Source of the DNA: Luteibacter yeojuensis
GTDB taxonomy: Bacteria; Pseudomonadota; Gammaproteobacteria; Xanthomonadales; Rhodanobacteraceae
Assembly: GCF_011742875.1 (NCBI RefSeq)
Contig: NZ_JAAQTL010000001.1
Location: 2,418,001-2,482,000, forward strand
Direction of reading: 5' to 3'
DNA length: 64,000 bases
Position 1 is the stretch's first letter. Each line of letters begins with the position of its first letter. A program made the translations under genes and the position numbers. Under the pieces are notes generated by a model. It did not search any database. It saw only the letters and a list, made by a program, of their open reading frames with translations, and was not told the origin of the DNA. Positions 56,776 through 64,000 of the stretch are shown one piece after another.

Positions 56776-56859
56776 GTGTGGGAGCCGCTTCAGCGGCGAT
56801 GGGTGCTCGCGACAAGGATGCCCGCTGCCGCGGGATCGCCGCTGAAGCGGCTCCCACAC
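56776..56859. repeat. REP-like palindrome, GTGGGAGC class, copy G
   Basis: 84 bp, GTGTGGGAGCCGCTTCAGCG at the left and CGCTGAAGCGGCTCCCACAC at the right, with CCCGCTGCCGCGGG between. It matches copy D in its centre, in the other orientation. It is directly followed by an intrinsic terminator. Confidence 0.85.
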
Positions 56860-56860
56860 A

Positions 56861-56890
56861 AAAAAACCTCGCTATTCGCGAGGTTTTTTT
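56861..56890. terminator. Bidirectional rho-independent terminator between the unknown gene and gltA
   Basis: AAAAAACCTCGC (56861-56872) pairs perfectly with GCGAGGTTTTTT, closing a TATTC loop. The flanking T- and A-runs make it work for both the plus-strand gene and gltA, whose stop is 5 nt away. Confidence 0.9.
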
Positions 56891-56894
56891 CTTC

Positions 56895-58190
<1,296 letters not shown>

Positions 58191-58365
58191 GGCGAGCTCC
58201 TCTTTGTCTCTGTTCCCGCCGCCCGATACCCGGAGCGACGTAGCGATGGTGGGAAAACGGCGCCCTGGGGAAGGCGTCGTACCGGTCACTGCGTGCGACC
58301 GAAGTTCCCCATTATCGCACAGAGCCCGTTCGAACGTCCGTTAGAGGATCGTATGGGCCGGACGC

Positions 58366-58403
58366 AAAAAGACACGGGGCAAGCCATGGGCTCGCCCCGT
58401 GTC
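58366..58403 (-). terminator. Rho-independent terminator after rpmE2
   Basis: A 10-bp perfect stem (GACACGGGGC at 58371-58380 with GCCCCGTGTC at 58394-58403), 13-nt loop, and on the minus strand TTTTT right after it. It ends the rpmE2 transcript before gltA. Confidence 0.85.
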
Positions 58404-58455
58404 CTCGATCCTCGCGAAACGCCACCCCGCAGGCGGCGCGCGGACGGAAGCGGTC

Positions 58456-58701
58456 TTACTTCTTGCCGTAACGCTGGCGGAACTTGTCGACGCGGCCGCC
58501 GACGTCCAGCGTCTTCTGCTTGCCCGTGTAGAACGGATGCGAGTGGCTGGTGATATCGAGCTTGATCACCGGGTATTCGTTACCGTCTTCCCACTTCACG
58601 GTTTCCTTGCTGGACATCGTCGAACGCGTCAGGAACGCGAAATCGGACGACAGGTCCTGGAAGACCACCGGCTGGTACTTCGGATGGATGTTCTCTTTCA
58701 T
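58456..58701 (-). CDS. rpmE2: Ribosomal protein L31, type B
   Basis: 81 residues. [20 protein letters not shown] and the terminal [16 protein letters not shown] are typical of L31. It lacks the CxxC zinc motif of type A L31, so it is the zinc-independent paralogue usually made under zinc limitation; whether a zinc-binding L31 exists elsewhere is not visible. [13 protein letters not shown] is the conserved centre. Confidence 0.96.
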   Translation of the reverse strand: MKENIHPKYQPVVFQDLSSDFAFLTRSTMSSKETVKWEDGNEYPVIKLDITSHSHPFYTGKQKTLDVGGRVDKFRQRYGKK

Positions 58702-58764
58702 GGCTTGAACCTGAGAAATAGCGGGGTGAAAAGAGCGGCATTGTAGCCAGCGACTCCGCCCCGG

Positions 58765-59697
58765 TCAAGAAACGCCCAGGGCCCCGGCGATCAGCTCGCC
58801 GAAGCGGTCCTGGTCCACTTCCAGGACGATGCGGGCGTTGGGCCGGCCGCCCAGGCGACGCTGCCAGTCGACCACGGTGGCGCCGCGGGTCAGGCGGCCG
58901 TCCAGTTCGACGGCCACGTGGCGGGTTTCCTCCCGGACGACGATGCCCGGCTCCAGTGCCACCGCCATGGCCAGCGCGTCCGCGGCGATGAACCCCGTGC
59001 GCTCGTGCTTGGCGTTGAAGCGGCGCGCCGTGCCGAAGATCTTCTCGAAAAATGCGGCGCGACGATCGCCCGAGGCCACCCAACGCTCGTACACCTCGTC
59101 CGCGAAGGCATGGCGGACCGTCGCTTCCCAATCCACCAGGTCGAACATCGGGAAGGCCTCGAAGACCACGTGCGCGGCCTCGGGGTCGAAGCCGATGTTG
59201 AATTCGGCGGGCAGCTTGCCCGTGTTGCCGTGGCCCGTGACCGCGCCGCCCATGATCACCAGCCGCTTTATCCGCGCCGGCAGCGTGGGATCGAGGCGCA
59301 CGGCAAGGGCCAGGTTGGTCAGCGGTCCCAGGGCGACGAGAGTGAGTTCGCCGGGGCGCTCGCGGGTCAGCCGGACCAGGGCCAGCGCGGCGTGCTCCGT
59401 CTCGGCCGCGTGCGCCGGCTCCGCGAAGCCCACATCGCCGAAGCCGTCCATCCCGTGCACGAACGCCGCATCCTCCTCGGGCTGGCGCACGAGAGGCGAC
59501 GGGCAACCGGGATGGACCGGCGTGTTCGCGCCGATCAGCTCCACCAGCGTGCGCGCGTTGCGCACGGTATGGTCGAGACCGACGTTGCCCGCCGCGACGG
59601 TCAGCGCGGTCACCTCCGCGTGCCGGTGCGCCATGAGGATGGCCAGCGCGTCGTCCACGCCAGGGTCGGTGTCGATCAGCAACGGGGTCTTCTGCAT
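58765..59697 (-). CDS. Inosine-uridine-type nucleoside hydrolase
   Basis: 310 residues. The N-terminal LLIDTDPGVDDALAILMAHRH has the calcium-binding DTDPGxDDA motif. VALGPLTNLALAVRLDP near residue 115, VIMGGAVTGHGNTGKLPAEFNIGFDPEAA near 145 and a C-terminal RTGFIAADALAMAVAL with its Asp complete the site. It cleaves ribonucleosides to base and ribose. ATG 59697 is preferred to 59724, which adds nine residues. No signal peptide. Confidence 0.94.
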   Translation of the reverse strand: MQKTPLLIDTDPGVDDALAILMAHRHAEVTALTVAAGNVGLDHTVRNARTLVELIGANTPVHPGCPSPLVRQPEEDAAFVHGMDGFGDVGFAEPAHAAETEHAALALVRLTRERPGELTLVALGPLTNLALAVRLDPTLPARIKRLVIMGGAVTGHGNTGKLPAEFNIGFDPEAAHVVFEAFPMFDLVDWEATVRHAFADEVYERWVASGDRRAAFFEKIFGTARRFNAKHERTGFIAADALAMAVALEPGIVVREETRHVAVELDGRLTRGATVVDWQRRLGGRPNARIVLEVDQDRFGELIAGALGVS

Positions 59698-59745
59698 CGG
59701 TATGACTTTCCGTAACGGCCGCACAGCATAGCGCCCGGCACGGGA

Positions 59746-62634
59746 TCAGGCACCCTGCGCCGCGGCTTCGGCGCGTCTGCCGAAGTCGAAACCGAGGTCG
59801 ACCGCCACCTGCTCCACACCGGCGCAGAGCGCCTCGAGCGCGGGCGTACGGGTGGCGATGCGCGGACGCAGGTCGAGCGTGCAGGCCAGGCCGGCCTGCA
59901 GGAGGTCGGCATGCGCCACGTGCAACGTATCGGCCTGGGCCTGGGTGAGCAGGCCCACGTCGCGCAGCGCATCGATCAGCACGCTGCTGGCCGGCGTATC
60001 GAGCACGGTGGGATGCGTGGACGCGTGTGCGAGCACCATGCCCTGCAGGATGAATTCGATGTCGAGCAGCGCGCCCCTGCCCTGCTTGAGGTCGATGCGC
60101 GACGCATCCGAACGATCGCGCTCGCCGCGCCAGCGCGCGCGCATCGCGCCCACCTCGTCACGGACGCGCCCGGCATCGCGCGGCGAGGAAAGGATGTCGC
60201 GGCGGATCGCCAGCAGCATCTCGCCGAGCCGCGGGTCGCCCGCGACAGGACGCGCGCGCAGCAATGCCTGGTGTTCCCAGGTCCACGCGCGGTCGCGCTG
60301 GTAGGCCTCGAAAGCATCCACGCTGGCGACCAGCAGGCCCTTCGAGCCATCGGGACGCAGGCGCGTATCCACCTCGTAGAGGCTGCCCGCATGAGTCTGC
60401 GCGCTCAGCCAGTGCATGACGCGCTGGGCGAGGCGCTGGTACCAGCGCGTGCCGTCGACCGGTCGGGGACCGTCGCTCATCGCGTTGGCACGCTTGCCGT
60501 CGTAGACGAACACGAGGTCGAGGTCGGAGGCGAAGCCGAGCTCCTCCCCGCCGAGGCTGCCGTAGCCGAGCACGGCGAACCCGCTGCCCTCGCCCGGCAG
60601 GCGGCCGTGCTGCGCCGTGAGTTCGCGCGTCGCCAGGGCGAGGATCGCCGCAACCACGGCCTCCGCCAGTCCCGCGAGGCGCCGCGCCGTCGCCGGCGCA
60701 TCGGCGCGGCCGTCGTTGAAGGCGAGACCGAGGCGGAAGGCGATGCTGGAGCGGAATTCGTTGATGCGCTCGAGTTCGCGCTCGGCGTCGCGTTCGTCCA
60801 GCGCGCCAAGCGTGCGTGCGATCTCGGCGGAGATGTCGGCGCGCTTCAGCGGCAACTGGTCGATGCGCGGGTCGAGCACGTCATCCAGCAACAGAGGCTG
60901 CGCGATGACGCGCTCCGCGAGGAACGCACTGTCGGCGAATACGCCGGCGACACGGCGGCGCGCATTTGGCTGTTCGTCGAGCAGCGCGAGGTACGACGAG
61001 CGCCGCGCCACGGTCTGCACGAGGCGAAGCAGGCGGTGCAGGCTCGCCGCGGGCGCGACGCTCCCGTGTGCCGCGTCCATCAACTGCGGCATCAGGCGTT
61101 GCAGACGCTCGGCCGAGCGAGCCGACATCGAGCGCACCGCCGCGGCACGCGGCAGCTTCACGAGTTCGTCGGCCACTTCGTTGCCGGGCACGAAACCGGC
61201 CGCCTCCATCATGTTCGCGGTGAGCGTCTCGTCGCAGGCGGCCTGCCAGAGGGCGACATCGGTCGCCGGCGCGGAGGCCGTGCCGCCGGCATCCGGCATG
61301 AGCACTGCCGCGAACTCCGCCGAGACGGCATCGCGGTGCTTCGCCAGTTCCAGCGCGAGCTCGTCCCAGGACGCACGCCCCATGCCCAGCGCGAGGCGTT
61401 CGCGCGACAGCGCATCCTCGGGAATGTCGTGTGTCTGCGCATCGCGCAGCATCTGCACGCGGTTCTCCAACCGGCGCAGGAACACATAGGACGCACGCAG
61501 CGACTTCGCCCGTGCGGCGGGGATGTAGCCCCGCGCTTCGCAGGCGCGCAGCGCGGGCAACAGTCCTCGCACGCGCAGCGCGGGATCGCGTCCGCCGCGG
61601 ATCATCTGGGTGAGTTGCACGATGAACTCGATCTCGCGGATACCACCGGGGCCGAGCTTGAGGTTGCCGGCGAGGTCCTTGCGCGCGACTTCCGCGTCGA
61701 TCAGCGCTTTCATTTCGCGCAACCCCGCGAACGCGGTGTAATCGAGATAGCGCCGGTACACGAAGGGTCGCAGCATGTCCTGCAGTTCGCGTCCCGCCAC
61801 GCGATCGCCCGCAACGGGCCGGGCCTTGATCCACGCGTAGCGTTCCCAGTCGCGGCCTTCGCGCTGGTAATACTGTTCCATGGCGGTAAACGGCAGCGCG
61901 AGGCGACCCGACTGACCGAACGGACGCAGGCGCAGGTCCACCCGCGCGCAGATGCCGTCCACGGTGGGCTCGGCCAGCAGGCGCACCAGCTGGCGAGCCT
62001 CGCGAACGAAATACTCCCCGTTGTCCAGCGGACGCGCGCCGTCCGTGTCGCCTCCCGCGGCATAGGCCAGCACGAGGTCGATGTCCGAGGAAAAATTCAG
62101 TTCGTTGCCGCCGAGTTTGCCGAAACCCAGCACCACCATCCGCTGGGCACGACCGGCGTGGTCGCGCGGCTGGCCGTAACGGGCATGGAGCGACGTTTCC
62201 GACCAGCGCAACGCGAGTTCGAGGAGCGTCTCGTAGAGCGCGCTCGTCGACGAGAGCGTGTCGTCCAGTTCGTCCAGCCCGTTCACGTCGCGGAAGACGA
62301 GGCGCACGGCCTCCGCGTGGCGGAAGCGGCGCAGGGCCGCCATGCAGCGTTCCTCGTCCGCCGGCAGGTCGAGCGCGGTACCGCGCGTGGCGGCGTCGTT
62401 GTTCGCACGGAGCCGCTCCAGCCCCGCGGGCGCCAGCAGGTCGGGCTGACGGCGGAAGACGTCGAACGCGAAGTCGGACGCCAGCAGCGTGCGGCGGATG
62501 CGCTCCGCGACGCCGGCATCGTCGTACAGGGGAATGCGTGCCGCGCGGCAGGCCGCCATCACATCGGCATAACGGGCATCGATCAATGCGCGGAGTTCTG
62601 GGCTTTCGCGCGGAGCCTGCGAGGGGGCGTTCAT
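59746..62634 (-). CDS. glnE: Glutamine synthetase adenylyltransferase / deadenylase
   Basis: 962 residues. Two nucleotidyltransferase modules: the N-terminal deadenylylase with LGFGKLGGNELNFSSDIDLVLAY near residue 180 and the C-terminal adenylylase with LGYGSLGGEELGFASDLDLVFVYD near 680. PII-responsive linker segments lie between. GPGGIREIEFIVQLTQMIRGGRDP and GALLDIEFILQGMVLAHA are the paired second motifs. It adjusts GlnA activity to nitrogen status. ATG 62634 (MNAPSQAPRES) fits; 62709 would add 25 residues. Divergent from the sulfatase gene. Confidence 0.97.
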   Translation of the reverse strand: MNAPSQAPRESPELRALIDARYADVMAACRAARIPLYDDAGVAERIRRTLLASDFAFDVFRRQPDLLAPAGLERLRANNDAATRGTALDLPADEERCMAALRRFRHAEAVRLVFRDVNGLDELDDTLSSTSALYETLLELALRWSETSLHARYGQPRDHAGRAQRMVVLGFGKLGGNELNFSSDIDLVLAYAAGGDTDGARPLDNGEYFVREARQLVRLLAEPTVDGICARVDLRLRPFGQSGRLALPFTAMEQYYQREGRDWERYAWIKARPVAGDRVAGRELQDMLRPFVYRRYLDYTAFAGLREMKALIDAEVARKDLAGNLKLGPGGIREIEFIVQLTQMIRGGRDPALRVRGLLPALRACEARGYIPAARAKSLRASYVFLRRLENRVQMLRDAQTHDIPEDALSRERLALGMGRASWDELALELAKHRDAVSAEFAAVLMPDAGGTASAPATDVALWQAACDETLTANMMEAAGFVPGNEVADELVKLPRAAAVRSMSARSAERLQRLMPQLMDAAHGSVAPAASLHRLLRLVQTVARRSSYLALLDEQPNARRRVAGVFADSAFLAERVIAQPLLLDDVLDPRIDQLPLKRADISAEIARTLGALDERDAERELERINEFRSSIAFRLGLAFNDGRADAPATARRLAGLAEAVVAAILALATRELTAQHGRLPGEGSGFAVLGYGSLGGEELGFASDLDLVFVYDGKRANAMSDGPRPVDGTRWYQRLAQRVMHWLSAQTHAGSLYEVDTRLRPDGSKGLLVASVDAFEAYQRDRAWTWEHQALLRARPVAGDPRLGEMLLAIRRDILSSPRDAGRVRDEVGAMRARWRGERDRSDASRIDLKQGRGALLDIEFILQGMVLAHASTHPTVLDTPASSVLIDALRDVGLLTQAQADTLHVAHADLLQAGLACTLDLRPRIATRTPALEALCAGVEQVAVDLGFDFGRRAEAAAQGA

Positions 62635-62804
62635 GAGGCGCTCATTGTGCCTCACCCGCGCCGTGGCGCGCTCGGCGGCCCTTTCCCGGCCGACGGCGGC
62701 AGCGGCCAAACGCGCGGTGAACCGGAGGCCCCCGGACCGGACAACGCATTCATGTCCGTTACGTTACAGTCCTACGCCCAAACGAGCATAAGCGTGAGGA
62801 TTCG

Positions 62805-64000
62805 ATGACAGCCCATTCGAGGCACTGGAGAGACATGGCGTCCCGGGTGGCCCTGCCGCTCTGCCTCGCCGTGGCCTTCGTCCTCTATACCGGCTTCCTC
62901 GACGGCAATCCGGGCGTGGCCAGCCTCGAATGGGCGTCGCGCCCCTGGCACCTCCTCGCCAATGCGTTTCCCGGCCTGCTGCTCGCGGCCCTGCTGCTGG
63001 TGTTGACCCGCCGCCCCTGGCTGTCGTTCGGCGTCTCGTTCATGGTCCAGGGCGCCGTGCTGGCCGTCAGCGCCATCAAGATGAAGAACCTTGGCGCGCC
63101 GTTGCTGCCCGCCGACTTCCGCATGGTCGGCCAGCTCAAGAACGGCGGCTTGCACCTGCTGGGCGGCTATCTGCCCAGCAACCCGCTGCCCTACCTCGCC
63201 ATCCTCGGCGTGGTGGCGCTCATCGCCCTCGCCGCCCGTTACGAGCCGCCGCTTTTCGCGCGGCGCACGCGCGGACGCCGCCTGGTGTCCGGCATCGCGC
63301 TGGTCGCGCTCATCGGCACGCTGCTCGCCGGCATGCCAGCCTGGTCGGCGCTGTACGACAAGGACCGCCTGGGCCTGCAACCCTGGTCCGCCGCCGGCAA
63401 TGCGCAGTTCAACGGCGTGGTCACCACCCTCATGCAGTTCCGTCTGCAGGACTCGGGCAAGAAATCGAAGCCGGACGCGGCCGAAGCGACCCGCTTCATC
63501 GCCGATACCGATGGCGACCTGCGTCGGCACATGAGCGCCGCGGCGGCGAACCGGCGGCAGACGCCCGACATCGTGGTGGTGCAGAGCGAATCCTTCTTCG
63601 ATCCCTCCGCCATCCGCGGGCTCGAAGGCCATGACTTCGCCCCGAACCTGCACCGTCTGGCGAAGCATGCGAGCACCGGACGCCTGCACGTTCCCACCTA
63701 TGGCGGAGGCACCATCCGCACCGAGTTCGAGGTACTGACAGGCCTGTCGCTGCGCTACTTCCCCGAGATGCAGTTCCCGTACCTGCAGATACACGCGGAG
63801 GTGGTGCCGAGCATGGTCCGCACGCTGCGTTCGCACGGGTACGAGACCATCGCCGTGCACGGCAACGATGCGGCGTTCTGGAACCGCACCACGGCGTTCA
63901 GGTCGCTGGGCTTCGACCGCTTCGTCTCGCAACCGGATTTCCCGAAGGACTACCGCAAGGACGGTCAGTACATGGCCGACAGCGCCATGACCGACGAGAT
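62805..64000 (+). CDS. LTA synthase-type membrane sulfatase, 3' end cut by the window
   Basis: About 398 visible residues. Several N-terminal TM segments (VALPLCLAVAFVLYTGFLDG; LLANAFPGLLLAALLLVL; SFGVSFMVQGAVLAVSAI; YLAILGVVALIALAA; GIALVALIGTLLAGM) precede the periplasmic sulfatase/alkaline phosphatase fold. DIVVVQSESFFDPSAIRGL has the metal-binding Glu, and PTYGGGTIRTEFEVLTGLS the catalytic Thr region; SHGYETIAVHGNDAAFWNR is typical of phosphoglycerol transferases. In Gram-negatives these add phosphoglycerol or phosphoethanolamine to glycans; the substrate is unknown. GAGGA lies 5 nt before ATG 62805. The C terminus is beyond base 64000. Confidence 0.88.
   Translation, partial: MTAHSRHWRDMASRVALPLCLAVAFVLYTGFLDGNPGVASLEWASRPWHLLANAFPGLLLAALLLVLTRRPWLSFGVSFMVQGAVLAVSAIKMKNLGAPLLPADFRMVGQLKNGGLHLLGGYLPSNPLPYLAILGVVALIALAARYEPPLFARRTRGRRLVSGIALVALIGTLLAGMPAWSALYDKDRLGLQPWSAAGNAQFNGVVTTLMQFRLQDSGKKSKPDAAEATRFIADTDGDLRRHMSAAAANRRQTPDIVVVQSESFFDPSAIRGLEGHDFAPNLHRLAKHASTGRLHVPTYGGGTIRTEFEVLTGLSLRYFPEMQFPYLQIHAEVVPSMVRTLRSHGYETIAVHGNDAAFWNRTTAFRSLGFDRFVSQPDFPKDYRKDGQYMADSAMTDE

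Noticed and set aside
59911..62808. 965-codon plus-strand frame over glnE
   Set aside because: Antisense shadow. GlnE is full length with both nucleotidyltransferase motifs.

Overview
This is a GC-rich chromosomal window from a gammaproteobacterium. The best fit is the Xanthomonadales, family Rhodanobacteraceae (Luteibacter/Dyella type). The pointers are the pilMNOPQ operon divergent from a penicillin-binding protein 1A gene, a type B L31 gene, a one-copy citrate synthase, a MoxR/VWA (Bat) operon, and 85-87 bp GTAGGAGC/GTGGGAGC repetitive extragenic palindromes between genes. The genus is inference; no rRNA lies in the window.

Layout. 1-10 kb: the end of a rimB-rimK pair, an MHS transporter with an AraC regulator, an AhpD-like protein, katG behind a good OxyR-type operator, an atypical class A beta-lactamase, and an HxlR regulator convergent with an MFS exporter whose promoter carries two perfect palindromes. 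10-17.5 kb: tRNA-Gly(CCC), a His/Asp-rich secreted protein, thiS-thiG-trmB, an SLC13-type permease, a Rieske protein, a short Ada and an EamA exporter. 17.6-26 kb: an accessory block that looks AT-richer than its surroundings. It holds an RclC-like membrane protein, a secreted SGNH hydrolase fused to a bulb-type lectin domain, a 27-codon relic of an alpha/beta hydrolase, a response regulator and a beta-propeller hybrid-sensor-type histidine kinase that meet tail to tail with no gap, and an RclA-like flavoprotein.

26-39 kb: a four-gene MacB-like ABC export operon, an FAH-family hydrolase, mscL, a secreted M28 peptidase, an RND efflux pair under a MarR regulator, and a macrodomain protein. 39-46 kb: a tightly overlapping operon moxR-DUF58-DUF4381-vwa-vwa/TPR-batD. 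Its second VWA protein has lost the metal-binding MIDAS residues. 46-56.8 kb: a lipoprotein related to the halovibrin group with an Ig-like domain, then pilQ-P-O-N-M (minus strand) divergent from mrcA and a conserved unknown gene. 56.8-64 kb: gltA, rpmE2, a nucleoside hydrolase, glnE, and the start of an LTA-synthase-type sulfatase that runs off the right edge.

How they work together. katG, the AhpD protein and the RclA/RclC-like proteins point to oxidant defence. Two MFS exporters, an ABC pump, an RND pump and a beta-lactamase form a dispersed detoxification set. The pil operon, PBP1A, the Bat operon and the sulfatase act at the envelope. Most housekeeping genes here are ordinary. The best leads are the HxlR palindromes, the non-canonical beta-lactamase, the degenerate VWA domain, and the 17.6-26 kb block.
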